From Gossypium raimondii (taxonomy: Eukaryota > Streptophyta > Magnoliopsida > Malvales > Malvaceae): a stretch of 64,000 nucleotides of DNA. This document shows positions 11,464 through 23,644 of the stretch, piece after piece (the stretch's first letter is position 1; each line of letters begins with the position of its first letter). Made by a program: the position numbers and the translations under genes. The stretch covers positions 3,410,001 to 3,474,000 of the forward strand of contig NC_068569.1 of the NCBI RefSeq assembly GCF_025698545.1, given 5' to 3'. The notes under the pieces are model-generated. The model had not been told where the DNA came from, did no database searches, and saw nothing but the letters and a program-made list of their open reading frames with translations.

Positions 11464-12928
11464 ATGGGAATCTGCATATCCGTTGCATCTTCAGAGATTC
11501 ACGAGGCCGATGACTGTCATCACGAAAACGTTGTCTTCTTGGCTGAAAACATCGCTTCCCTTGGAACTCAAGGACTTGGCTCTCTTTATACTAAACAAGG
11601 AAGCAAAGGGCTAAACCAGGATGCTGCCATCCTTTATCAGGTTTGTCACTGCAACTCTTTGGTTTTTATATATATATATATCTATGTCTGTTTAAAAGGG
11701 TAAATCCTCTTCAAGAAGAAAAGTTTGACCAAATACTGGATTTTTTTTGTTAACCAAAGCATTGGGGTTGGTTTTTTTTTTTTTTTTGAAGGACTATGGA
11801 ATAGAAGGTGGAGCATTTTGTGGAGTTTTTGATGGTCATGGGAAGAACGGTCACTTAGTGAGCAATATGGTGAGAAATAGGTTGCCATCACTTTTGTTAA
11901 ACCAAAAGAATGCTCTGGAAAAGATTAGAACAGCAGCAGATGATAAGAGTTTTCAACATCAAGTCGCAAAAACAGACGTCAAATCGATACCAAACAAGGA
12001 TTTTCTTAATTGGCAAGAAGCTTGTATCGGTGCTTTCAAGGTGCTGGACAAGGAGATAATGCTTCAAGAGAATTTGGATTGTTCCACCAGTGGAACCACC
12101 GCAGTTGTTGTTGTCAGACAGGTAAGAAACTCTTCTAGTTCAAGTTCATAATTTGATTTGACAAAAATTATGTGTGTACCATGATAAAGTTTCTATCATC
12201 TTTTTTTTTTCATTCAAAGAGTGAAGATCTTGTTATTGCAAACGTTGGCGATTCAAGAGCAGTGCTAGGAGCAATAACCGAGAACGGGATCAAGGCTGTT
12301 CAATTAACCACTGATTTGAAGCCTGGTTTACCAAGTAAGAACAGATCATCCAATTAACCAACATTGACCATATATTGATGAAATATTTTGATTGAGTGGG
12401 TGATGAAATATATTGATGCAGATGAAGCAGAAAGAATAAGAAATTGCAACGGAAGGGTCCTTGCTTTAAAGGGAGAACCACATATCCAGCGTGTATGGCT
12501 GCCCCATGAAGATTCTCCAGGCTTAGCCATGTCTCGAGCTTTTGGTGATTTCCTACTCAAGAACCACGGAATAATTGCAGTCCCTGACGTCTTCCGTCAT
12601 CACTTAACCCCAGATGACCAGTTCATTGTTCTCGCAACAGATGGGGTAAGCCAGTCCATTTTCAATGGAATAATAATGCTGTTATTTCTAGATAAAGAAT
12701 GAAACCTAAAAAACTCTTTTTCTGGGGGGGCCTGTTTATTAGGTATGGGACGTGCTCAACAACAACCAAGTTGCCTCCATAGTGATGGAAGCAGAAAGTG
12801 AGCAGGAGGCGGCAAAGGCGGTGGTGGAAGCGGCTACCGCCTCATGGAAAAAGAAGTTCCCATCTTCAAAAGTAGATGACTGCACCGTGGTTTGCCTCTT
12901 CTTCCACAAGAAGCAAAAGCCAAGCTAA
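11464..12928 (+). CDS. Protein phosphatase 2C, plant clade-E-like
   Basis: There are five exons: 11464-11640, 11792-12121, 12220-12334, 12422-12645 and 12743-12928, giving 343 aa. It is a Mg/Mn-dependent Ser/Thr phosphatase. Visible motifs are GLNQDA in exon 1, DGHG (residues 73-76), SGTTA late in exon 2, ANVGDSRAVLG in exon 3, GLAMSRAFGD and LATDG in exon 4, and VDDCTVV near the C terminus; the metal-binding aspartates are all present. The start MGICIS has Gly2 and Cys4, which fits N-myristoylation plus palmitoylation and membrane attachment, as predicted for clade E members. All junctions are GT-AG and the phases close. It is convergent with the PHAX-like gene. Clade assignment is from recall of family sequences. 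Confidence 0.93.
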
Positions 12929-13410
12929 ATAGTTGTGTGGCAGAGAGGAACATATGTTTTCAAACACCCGTTTGTGAGCTGTGACTAATTTGTTAACCAG
13001 CGTTAACTATTCCAAAGATTGAGATGCTCTTTGGTCCAGTGAATTGTAACCATGTTGTATCCATTACGTTGGCATGATAACGAGTTCGGAACCAGTCAGT
13101 TTCAACTATTCTTCCATGATGAGTCATGCAATTGATTAACGACTAAAAAACGTAGGCTACAATAATGTAGTAGGTTGTACGAATGAAAGATCCCTCTATG
13201 TAAGTATACTGCTTAATGCATAATATACTCAAAAAGTGGTAAAAAAACAAGGGACTTTTTTTTAATCAAATTTAAACCTCATAATTCTTTCATTAATGAA
13301 AATGATCTCATCTGTATCTTTGCAAATAATGTAAAACCCCTTTTTATCAACAAATCTATACATGCAAAATTGATGCCAAGCAAAGTTTCAATATTTTGAA
13401 AATGCTCAAA
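12929..13410. other. Convergent 3' ends of the PP2C and PHAX-like genes
   Basis: This 482-bp spacer between two tail-to-tail genes should hold both 3' UTRs. No frame of interest or repeat was seen. Confidence 0.5.
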
Positions 13411-15680
13411 TTAATGGTCTTTTGAATCCTCTCCTAGAAGGTCTTCATATGAAACAGGGACCCTAATTCTTTCATGAACAGATTTGCGTGTTCCTTCGGC
13501 ACTGAACTCTTCTGTCGGGTCATTAGGAATAAGTCCAGCATCTTGTGGAACACTTGCTGCAGTTCCATTCGAGCGTGTAGTTTCTTGAGAAGAGATCTCT
13601 TTGCTCTGTGCTGGTGCTTGTCTGACATATTGTTGCTTAAAGTGCTTCTGCAAGATTATAAATACCAATTAGGCATCTGTTCTAGATTAGTATTTGAAGA
13701 ACAAAAAGTATACACCACATGATACATGAGCCAAAGGCCCGTAAATCACGCTGCGATTCCATCTCAAGCCAAGTTCAAAGGCTATTTTATGAAAAACAGA
13801 GTTCCTTGAATCATAATACTAATGTTAACAACACTTGTCACTGCTGCAATTAGATAACGAAGCCGGAAAACCAAAATCTACAAAAGTTTTGCAGAAGATT
13901 GGAAGTTAATCTAAGAAAACAAGCAAAGCATATAAACAACCGGGCAAGGCAACTGTTTCCTAATGATTGTTATTTAGACATCCAATTGACAAATGAACTT
14001 GGAAGTTTTCATGCACACATGTTTATATTCAGCAGACAAAAAGAAAAAAAAAAAAGAATAGAACTTTATGTGCAAATAAGTACACACCTCAAATTCCTTG
14101 GCCTTTTTCATTATTTCTCGATAAGCAGCTGGTTCTCGTGCTTTTATGATATTCCATAATATGCCACCACCTGTCCGACATCGTCGGCCATCAGCAGTCA
14201 TCTGACCTCCACAAGATTGAATTGCATCCACCTGAGAACTTTAGGTTTCATCATACCTCCCGATATGAATAATGGCAGGGAAAAGAGTGCAAAAGGTCTT
14301 GAGCGTGGAAAGAGAAACATCGAAGGGAGTGATATTACAGAACCAGAGATTTGCTTATCAATTGCAGCGAAATACAAATAATTGTCAACCACTTATCAGC
14401 AAAACGATACAAGTGATTCTTAAATTAGCAACTTATTTCAAGTTCACACTTCATACCACTCAACTTTATGTTTTAGAAATTCTTGAATTAAAAAAAAAAA
14501 AGGTATATACAATCACAAACCCATCTCCTGTTACCAGCGAACTTGATGGTATCCATTCAAAAAGAGGCTTACATCATTTGCCGTTATCCTACCATCCAAA
14601 TAAATACATGCGAATGATTGTCTTATGAACTTTTAACATATTCATTCTTAGTTTCTGATAATTAGCTTCTGATATGTGACGATCTAATTGATAACATACT
14701 CTACATCACCGCAGAGTGGCTCACATCTAGGAAAGAGAAAGGTAATAAGCTATATCAAAAGGCAACTAATGAAGTCAGTCATCTCAACTAAGAGCACAGG
14801 ATTTTAAGTGGCAAATGGAATCTGCAATGGTAGAGGAAACAATGTAGATTATAAGATGCTAAGAGTTGAATTGTTTTCAACCCAAATTCTGACCTTTCCT
14901 TTAAGAACAAAATGAATAGAGGTTGTGGATTAAACTGTAAAAGGGATAACCCCTAAACTCTAAACCCCAACACAGTAGAGGGAAGAAATGCTACCAAGTG
15001 ACAAACATCGTTATAAGGTATTAATACACCATAAATCCCAACCAGACAAGGTGAGCTTGTAAGAGAGCATACTAGCTAGAACAGGCAACATTAAGTCCAG
15101 AATATCCAAAAAAACTATCCGCTAATTAATTAACTTATTTATGGTAAATTCAACATTGAATTTCATATCTTGCAAGGTATTAAGTTAAAAATACCTCTTT
15201 AACAAGATCACTCAGTGCAGAAATCCCCAAACATCCCACAGCAGTGTACACCATGTATGACTTCTTCTCTTTTAACCGTCTACAAGTATCTAACACAAAC
15301 CTGCAAAAATCCGAATTTAGCAAAGTTTCATAAACCAAATTTCACCGTAAAAAATAAAAAAAAGTTCGTGTTCATTTATTTGTTGATGAAAATAAATTTC
15401 AATTTCCACACAAAATTAACCTGTTAATATCCAAAGGTTTAGGTCCTGAACCACTCTTTTTTTTCTTGTTCTTCTTCTTATTACTTCTCCGCTTCTTATT
15501 TTTACTTTGGGACCCTTGATTTTCACCATTAACATCTGCGAAGCCGCTTTTGTCTCGATCATTTACGGAGTTACCATCCACGAGCTCCCCTTCTTCTACA
15601 TCAAGCATCTCCACATCTCCCCCATCTCCTAAATCATCCTCTTCGCAGATCGCTTCCAATATGCTCTCGCATTTCTCCAT
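13411..15680 (-). CDS. PHAX RNA-binding-domain protein
   Basis: There are four exons on the minus strand: 15680-15421, 15300-15195, 14231-14088 and 13647-13411, giving 248 aa. Residues 1-59 are acidic, and residues 60-75 are a lysine/arginine run that looks like a nuclear localisation signal. Residues about 84-170 match the PHAX RNA-binding fold: two helical parts, then GGQMTADGRRCRTGGGILW, the family's GG-turn signature. The C-terminal tail is polar and ends in an acidic stretch. In animals PHAX adapts capped snRNA/snoRNA precursors for nuclear export. Plant members keep only this domain and their cargo is not shown by sequence. Splice sites are GT-AG and the phases close. Confidence 0.88.
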
Positions 15681-16858
15681 AAAATTTTCAAGCCAAAAAA
15701 AAAAGACCCAAAATTTTACTTAATAACCCTTTTTGAATTGAGAGTTGATTGAAACACTATGAAGTTCGTCGGCGGAGATGGTCCATTCATTCGAGTTTAA
15801 GAGTAGGGCGTAGGATGTGAGAATTGAGAGAGAGTTCAAGAAGCGGTCACTTCGGGTGGGCTGAAAGCCTTGCAATTTGTGCATTAACAAATTCAAGGCC
15901 CATGTTTTGTCGTAATATGATGGATTTAGCCCATATGATTTAAGATTGAATTTCTTCTCTAGAGCTCTGGGATTCTTTTATTTTATTTTTATAGTGGGTA
16001 GAGGAAGTGGTTATCTAGTTTTGAATATGAGATTTATGTCAACAAGTACTTAATCAAACCTTGCATTACATTTGTCATCAGCGACTAGTTGACAAAATTA
16101 TTTATTTACTTGCGAAAAATTCTTTAATGAGATAAAATTTTAAAATATATTATATAATGTGTTTATTTATTTAAAATAAGAAAAGAGTTTAACAAGTTGT
16201 GAACGGTTATCAACGGACAGCCTTTTGTACCATAGCATGAAGTCAACTAGCATCATAGAAAATGACCGCCCTTGGTAATTGAATCGAGGTTTTTTCTTTT
16301 TAATTTCAATTGGTAATTGAATCAAGTTATTATTTACTTGTTCATATAAAACATCAAGATCTTTGACTATTAGTGTATAGCAAGTACATGTGACCAAAAT
16401 AATATCAACTTCCTCATGCCAACTGTATACTCCAATTGAATTTTTTTTTATGACAAATTTGGATTTGATTTATTACCATGTTTTATATTAATCTCTTTTC
16501 AAAAAAAATATAGATAATATATGTTTGATCTCTTAATATCAGAATTTATTATTGCAAGTTACTAAAAAATGTTCAATCACAAATTTCATCATTATAATAT
16601 TTGATTTCATCGTTAAATAAACTAGTCTCACCCACTGATATTTTTAACATTCGACGGAACCAAACTCAGATTACATTCAAATGCCATGTCAGCTTTGTTT
16701 CAATAAAAAGAAAAGGTTTGATTTCAAAAAATTCCAAGTCAAATGTATTCATATTACGTAATGGACATATGGGACTCGGTAGATCCATGAAAAAGCCAAC
16801 GAAATTGAAGTGGACCACCACCCAACTTTTTCATCGAAATGCATCTCTACTTCTGCTT
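15681..16858. other. Divergent upstream region of the PHAX-like and VPE genes
   Basis: This 1.2-kb head-to-head spacer has short simple frames and AT-rich repeats but no gene. The PHAX-like leader should occupy the right-hand flank of 15680. The VPE promoter lies at the far end. Confidence 0.5.
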
Positions 16859-16885
16859 ATGCATGCTTGCATGCAACTATATATA
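16859..16885 (+). promoter_or_regulatory. RY elements and TATA box upstream of VPE
   Basis: ATGCATGC (16859-16866) and TTGCATGCA (16867-16875) are two adjacent RY-type motifs (core CATGCA). A TATATATA box follows at 16878-16885, about 91 bp before the VPE start codon. RY motifs are the known binding sites of seed B3 factors (ABI3/FUS3/LEC2), so seed expression is a reasonable inference. Confidence 0.6.
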
Positions 16886-16975
16886 CGCAGTGCAGAGCAT
16901 TGATTTTTTGCATTATCATCAATATCATTTTGTTTTGTTTATCTAATTCAAGTTTGATCAAAGCTTGGGCAAATA

Positions 16976-19422
16976 ATGACTACTCTCGTGGCCGGTGTTC
17001 TTCTTCTTCTTTTATCGGTGACCGGAATCGTTACAGCCCAGAGAGATGCCACCGGGGACGTCCTACGGTTAGTATCGCCCGAAGCTTATAAGTTCTTCCA
17101 TCAAAGCGACGATGGTAGAGTTGGTGGTTCCAGATGGGCGGTCCTGATAGCTGGATCTCGTGGATATGAGAATTACAGGCATCAGGTCATATATTTTCCC
17201 ATGATATTTTTTAAAAATATATATGATCACTTCAAAATATTATAATTTTGTTAACAAAGGTAAACTTATTCAGGCTGATGTTTGTCATGCTTATCAACTC
17301 CTGAGGAAGTGTGGTCTGAAAGATGAAAATATAGTTGTCTTTATGTATGATGATATCGCTTACAATGAAAATAACCCCAGGCCTGGAATCATCATTAACA
17401 GTCCTAACGGCTCTGATGTTTATCATGGAGTTCCAAAGGTATGTTCTTCTTTCTTGGCTACTGCTTTATTTGTAAACGATGTACGTTGATTAATAGTTGT
17501 ACAATTTATATGATTCTCATTATCGCATAATTGGTGTAATTATGTAGGATTATACAGGAGACGATGTCACTGTCAACAACTTTTTCAATGTTATCCTCGG
17601 AAACAAAGCTGCTATCACAGGCGGTAGTGGGAAGGTCGTTAATAGTGGCCCTAATGATCATATCTTCATATTCTACAGTGACCATGGTGCTTCCGGTGTG
17701 CTTGGTTAGTAGTCTCTCCTTAATAATTCACCTTAGCCTTATAACTATGAAGGAGGATTATATGGTTTTTAGCTTGAAAATTGACACTAGTTTTTACAGT
17801 TACGTACTAACGTTCGTTTTTATGTTAATCCAGGGATGCCTGACGATAGTTATATTTATGCTAACGATCTTAACTGGGTTTTAAGGAAAAAGCATGCTTC
17901 AGGAACTTATAAAAGCTTGGTAAATTGTTGTTGTCAATAATAATTCACAGTTGTTGTACCCTTCATCCATCACTTTCGTGCCATTTGAGTGTATTGTCTA
18001 CATGTAACTTTGTAGGTATTCTATATTGAAGCTTGTGAGTCGGGAAGTATCTTCGACGGTCTTCTTGATCCCAAAGGTTTGAATATCTATGCGACCACAG
18101 CGTCGAATGCAACAGAGAGTAGCTGGGCAACCTATTGTCCTGGAGGCCAACCAAGTGCTCCCCCAGAGTACGATACCTGTTTGGGTGACTTATATAGTGT
18201 TGCTTGGATAGAAGACAGGTATGGATGAATATAATGGATCCATTCCAAGCATGTTCATCATTTGCCTATATTTGTTTTCTCCATATCTCTTAATGTTGTA
18301 TATTTAATCAGCATCTTCCATTGATTCCATAGCTCCACCTTGTTCTGAAATTAACAATTAATAATATATGGACAAATAGTCAAGGAGCAAAGTGGGTGAC
18401 ATACGAGCAATTTTGCTTCTATTAATGTTTGGACTAAATTAGGAAATTTTCTAATGTTGAGGGTTCTTTTGTGCAGTGAAGCACATGATCCGCGGACAGA
18501 GACTTTGCAGCAACAATATCAAAATGTATGGTTTTAGAAAATTGTGTATTTTGCCAATATTTTATTTATTTTAAATGTAAGAAATTATGAAATTATACCT
18601 AGAGGTCCGTCCAAATTTCTTTTGATTTCAAATTTAAGTTTATATTGCTGTTGAGATCTATGATTATGTGCAATTTCATTTTGCCAACTTTTACAGGTAA
18701 AGAAAAGGGCAACCACCTCTCATGTCATGCAATACGGTGACATTGTGCTTAGCCTGGACCATCTCTCTGTATACTTTGGTGAAAATACTGCAAAATATAA
18801 CTTGCAGCCACCAACAACAGCTATTAACCAGCGCGATGCCGATCTTGTCCATTTTTGGGAGAAGGTTTGTGCCTTGTGTCTTTTGAATTCTATAAATTAA
18901 ACACGAGAATTTTCTTTGTCCCTTCAATTGGTCAGAATATAATATAAGACATTAAGCAATGGACATTACTTTGCAGTATCGCAAGGCACCTGAAGGCTCT
19001 GCTAAGAAGGCTGAAGCTCAAAAGCAGCTCGTCGAAATCATGTCTCATAGAATGCATATAGACACCAGTGTGAAACTCATCGGCAACCTCTTATTCGGAA
19101 CCGAAATAGGCCCAGATGTTTTGAACGTCGTTCGACCAGCTGGACAACCTCTTGTCGATGATTGGAAATGCCTTAAGGAAATGGTAATATTCTCGATTCT
19201 CATTTTTTGTTGCCTTATATTTTGTATATTGCTACTTAAGAAGACACTTTGCTCTGTTCGCCTCCGCAGGTGAAAACTTTCGAAACACACTGTGGAAAGC
19301 TGGCCCAGTATGGGATGAAATACATCCGTTCCTTCGCAAACATCTGTAATGCTGGAATTCAGATCGAACACATGGCTGAAGCATCGGCACAAGCCTGTGT
19401 CGGCATTCATGCCGATCATTGA
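16976..19422 (+). CDS. VPE: Vacuolar processing enzyme (legumain, C13 asparaginyl endopeptidase)
   Basis: There are nine exons: 16976-17185, 17274-17438, 17548-17704, 17834-17919, 18016-18218, 18477-18525, 18697-18864, 18977-19183 and 19270-19422, giving 465 aa. Plant VPEs cleave after Asn/Asp in vacuolar and seed proteins. Residues 1-21 form a signal peptide. The catalytic His is in FYSDHGASG and the catalytic Cys in IEACESGS. The C-terminal prodomain with its conserved Cys residues is in the last two exons. Two oddities stand out: Ser follows the catalytic-His loop where relatives usually have Pro, and exon 7 is 24 bp shorter than in the neighbouring pseudogene, removing 8 residues from the linker between core and cap. 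AATAAATGAATAAA at about 19560 may serve polyadenylation. RY motifs upstream hint at seed expression. Confidence 0.93.
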
Positions 19423-19738
19423 AGCTCTCTTTAGAAAGGGTTCGGTGCATAAAATATAGAATAAAGGACAAAAATCTAGAAATTTTTGTTCATGTAGTTT
19501 AGTATTAACACTGAACCTTGTTGCTTAGTTTTACATAAATATGCTTGTTGGGTGTAAACGAATAAATGAATAAAAGTCCGGATAAGATTGTATGAAATGT
19601 TTTTAACATATGTGTTGAATGATTCAGACAATGTTCCTATGTTATCTAATAACATTCTCTTTCCTTTCTCTTTTTCTTGAGATGGAATGTGAATAAATAT
19701 ATATGCCATCCAATTAATTACTGGAGAGAGATCAAATA

Positions 19739-19793
19739 ATCGTTACGGTCCATAGAGATGCCACCCGAGACGTCCTACTGTTAGTATCGCCTG
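19739..19793 (+). pseudogene. Scrap of VPE exon 1
   Basis: About 55 bp match VPE exon 1 (GAGATGCCACC, GACGTCCTAC, GTTAGTATCGCC) with several changes. The segment runs directly into TGATTCAGACATTGTTCC, which resembles a stretch of the VPE 3' flank at about 19620. It is therefore a rearranged remnant of a second, tandem VPE copy and not an exon in use. Confidence 0.75.
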
Positions 19794-19799
19794 AATGAT

Positions 19800-21370
19800 T
19801 CAGACATTGTTCCTTGCTATAAAGATTGCAGCACATTCAATCCCATTTTACTTAATCTCTCTTTGGTGGGCTCTTAGAGTTTTGATCCCATTAGGTCGAT
19901 TCTATATGAAAATTCTTCACCAAAGCTTTCGGAGATTATTTATTCACTCATTAGTCATTACAAGTAAAACCATAAGTAAAATACAATGCAAAACAATTAC
20001 ATAATTTAAAGCATAAACAGATGAAGAACGACACTGGCATATCAAGCATATAGTAAAACCATAAGTAAAATATATTTATTATTTTCATTTTATAACTATT
20101 TTCATAAATAAATTATCTAATTTATTAGAAAATTAATCTTTAAAATTATTAAATAAACAACTATATAATAACCATAATCACGATCGGCCGTTACATATTT
20201 AAGACTTCAAAGTTCCTAAAACCATTTCTTTTAATTAAGCCAAAATTTCATTACAAATTTAAGAGAATGAGATGATAACAGAATCTTGTATTTCTTGAAC
20301 TCTTATATTTAATACGCCAACAATGATGTATATGTTGATAAAATAATGTAAATTTTCTCAAGCCACCATAGAGTAGTTTATAGTATATATGAAACTAACT
20401 TGGACCAATGTCTATTTTATGAAGCCACGATAGAGCTACATTTTATTGTTATTATTACAATATTAAGGAAATGATAATATTGAGAGAAAGAGAAGTGTTA
20501 GATCATAGAATTACATTCACCCATTAATAGAAGGGTCTTTTGTCTCCAAATCAAACACCCTAAAGATTCCTTCTACTTCATATAACCAATTTAGACAATT
20601 GATCAAAGGGATTTTTTATGTATATAAATTTGATTATTAAATCTTATAAAACCCTGAATTTTGGATTTGACGTAGTGCAATCTGTTTTATTACTTTTTAG
20701 AATGTATTTGATTTAAACTAAAATATATATAATACGTATTTAATTTCTTAATATTGAAATTTATTTGTATATATTATTTTAATGTAATTACTTTACATTT
20801 GTTTATATTTATATAAAGGATAATTATTGTGTAGGTTGATAGTGAATTTTTTAAAATTTACCAAGTGGGATTAAAAGAAATCAAATTATGATATTAGTAT
20901 TTATAAATTGTGGGTTTAACATCAACATTTTAATTTGACATTTTTAATCTTTTATTTTTTAATTTAAAATTTCAATCCTACTCAAATTATATTTTTAAAT
21001 CTTTTAAGTTAATTATTTTATTTTCACACAATATTCGTAAAAAAATTTAGTTAATGAATTCAATGATTACCATTTGATTAAAATTGAAATTTTAAATTTT
21101 GAGAAGTTTAGGGACTAAAATAAACAAATTGGAGAACAAGAACTAAATTCGCAACTTACACATAGTACAAGAATAATAGCAAGATTTGATCGAGCAAATT
21201 TAAAAGCTATCGTTTGGATTGAGAATGAAATTTCAAATTTTAAAAAGTACAACGACCATAATTGACTAAATTATAGTAATCCATAACTTGCGCATGGTAT
21301 AAGAACTACTAGAAATATTTGACCTTAAAAAAACATAACACATTTCATTAGATTGTATTTAAAGGGCTTT
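19800..21370. other. AT-rich intergenic DNA between VPE remnants
   Basis: No gene was recognised. The stretch holds short AT-rich repeats and phrases such as GGGACTAAAATAAACAAATT, typical of decayed plant repeats, but no defined element ends. Confidence 0.45.
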
Positions 21371-21634
21371 ATTACAAAGTTGACCCCTAAATTATATTAT
21401 TTTTTCATTTAAGTACCTAAAGTTTTTTTTTTGTTGTCAAAAGTGTACTTAAACTATCAATTTTGTCTTATTTTACCCAAAACAGGTACACATGCCATCT
21501 TTTTATTGGTTGGTATCGTGATTTAGGGGGTAAAATGAGACAAAATGATCATTTAAGTACCTTTTGACCAAAAAAAAAACTTTAGGTATCCAAGTGAGAG
21601 AAACAATATAATTTAGACAAATTTTGTATTTAAG
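21371..21634. mobile_element. MITE-like element with about 48-bp inverted ends
   Basis: The left arm (ACAAAGTTGACCCCTAAATT ... GTACCTAAAG) is matched in inverted complement by the right arm (CTTTAGGTATCC ... ACAAATTTTGT). A second inverted match lies inside (AAAGTGTACTTAAA against TTTAAGTACCTTTTG). No coding capacity is seen. The superfamily is not determined. Confidence 0.6.
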
Positions 21635-21959
21635 CATATTTAAATAAATTCTCTAGCTTGTTTTAACGAAATTATAAAAATCAATATCAATCTACCAAAT
21701 AATACTTTATATAAAAGTTTATAATTTAATTAATTATGAAGTAATATTTAATGTAATATTCTATTTACAATTTAACCCTTAAACTATATCTCCCTTTTTA
21801 TATTAATATTATTTTTTTTCCCATATTAATACATTAACTTTACTTCTGACATTCGATTCCATCTATTTGAATTAACACAATTAAAAAAAACCAATCAACC
21901 ATGTAGAGCCAATCAAAGCATCCCACGTGCCATTTCATACACGTCATCATTCATATGGA

Positions 21960-22155
21960 ATTAATATATTTTTATTCTCTCTTTCCCCACCCACGTTCTC
22001 TGTCTCTCTCCTCTTCTTCTTCAAATCAAAAGCCATTTTCATCTCCTCTAGCAAACATGAAAAATATGTTTAAATCTACCGTGCGAAATTCATCACTGTT
22101 GAGAAGAGAGCCATCAAAATTCGACCAATCAAATGAAAGCTTGGATTTTCCATGA
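21960..22155 (+). other. Possible relic first exon, small unrecognised frame
   Basis: CACGTG and ACGTCA motifs at about 21925-21950 are followed by a CT-rich leader-like stretch and an ATG at 22057. That opens a 32-codon frame with several Ser, Arg and Lys residues and ending ESLDFP. The layout resembles a plant leader plus coding start. I do not recognise the peptide and nothing continues it, so it may be a broken gene end or chance. Confidence 0.2.
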
Positions 22156-22284
22156 TTGAATAAAGAAATAATAAAAGAAAGAAAGAGTTTAGTTGAATCA
22201 AGGATTTGAGGTTTTTTTTTTTATTGACAAGCAGTGCTTGAGTTGAGATCTGAAGATTTGCTATTTGGTGGATATTAACTATTA

Positions 22285-22385
22285 AAAGGATATGATATGA
22301 AAAATATTATTTATCAAATGTGGGAAGCAATATAATATGAAAAATATTATTTATCAAATTATTATGACATGAAAAATATTTTACA
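22285..22385. repeat. Short tandem repeat, ATGAAAAATATTATTTATC unit
   Basis: The unit ATATGAAAAATATTATTTAT followed by CAAAT occurs twice, about 48 bp apart, and a third partial copy (ATGAAAAATATTTTACATG) follows. It lies in gene-free AT-rich DNA. Confidence 0.65.
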
Positions 22386-23290
22386 TGTCTTGAAAATTAT
22401 TGGGTCTTAGTTTTTTATTTAAAACCGTCATGAATAAAGCCTTGATGTAATGACGACCTATAATTTTATAGGCAGTCAAAATTTCAAAATAATTACACAT
22501 TATCAAAATAAAAATAAAATAAATGATTTTTATTTCAAATTTTATAATTTCAATACAATATTGAAGTGAATAAATAAATTTACTTCTCATCATTGTCAAC
22601 TGATTCCAAAACATTCAATATTCATCCATACAATATGCAGACGTTGAATTGAAGTCCGGTACTAAATAATTATGAAATCTGTATTTAAAAATTTTAAAGT
22701 CTGTCTTAAATAATTATACCAAAATTTTATTGATCGAGATTATTTTTAAATTTTCAAAATTTTAGGAAATTAGCAACCAATTAAGGATTAATAATTGATA
22801 GGTGAGACTTCTTAATTTTTTTAGGAGAAATGATTGAATCACTTATATAAATGATTTATGTTAAAATATTCAACTAAATTTAGATTATGGCCATTAAAAA
22901 TAACTAAATATAAAAATTTACAATATCGATACCAACATGAAGAATAAATCTCAACAAAAAGTCACTCATTATTCTTTTAAAAATCTAATTTATTTAATTT
23001 AAAATTAATTTTTGCAATTTAATTAATATTCATTTAATTCGTGACATTATGAGTGTAGTCAATAAATTTATTTAAGAGATTGAGGTATAATTATAAAATG
23101 TTGAAAGAAAAAAATAAACTTTGCGTTAAAAAGAATTAAATTACATTATTAAATTTTGGATTAGCCAAAATACAAATTTTTATTTATTTAAGAGTTGAAA
23201 TGTTGAATTTAAATTATTTAAGTTTAAAAGAAAGTTATCTCATTTAACCAAGGAGTGAAGACCTCTATTTGCTATTGGCTTAGCCACCGA
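22386..23290. other. AT-rich intergenic DNA, no gene seen
   Basis: Only short, low-complexity frames occur. I saw no element boundaries. Confidence 0.45.
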
Positions 23291-23294
23291 ACTA

Positions 23295-23630
23295 GAGGTG
23301 CTCATGGGCCGGGCCGGGTTCGGATTGGGCTCATAAAAAATTTTGGCCCGGCCCGAGAAAAAAATCATAAGTCCGAGCCCGGCCCGGCCTATTTTTAATA
23401 AATACCAAAAATTTATTTTAAAAATAAAAAAAATATTTTAAAAATATTTTAAAATTAAAAAAATATTTTAAAAAGTATTTTAAAAATATTTTAAAATTAA
23501 AAAAAATAAAAAAGTATTTTAAAAATATTTTAAAATTAAAAAAATTTTAAAAAATAAATATATTTATTATATCGGGCCGGGCCGAGCCGGGCCTGGGCCA
23601 AAAAAGTGGTGCCCGAGGCCCGGCCCGTAT
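23295..23630. repeat. GGGCCGGGCC-bounded repeat with AT-rich core
   Basis: The left edge reads GAGGTGCTCATGGGCCGGGC and the interior reads GGCCCGGCCCGAG. The core is simple A/T (TTTTAAAAATATTTTAAAAT repeated). The right part returns to GGGCCGGGCCGAGCCGGGCC. This is a dispersed inverted-end repeat I associate with cotton. The right terminus looks truncated and gives way to VPE pseudogene sequence at about 23645. Confidence 0.6.
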
Positions 23631-23644
23631 ATCACCAACTTATC

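Noticed and set aside
13434-14392. Several frames of 60-118 codons around the PHAX-like exons
   Set aside because: They are shadows of the real exons or intron read-through; the spliced minus-strand model explains the locus.
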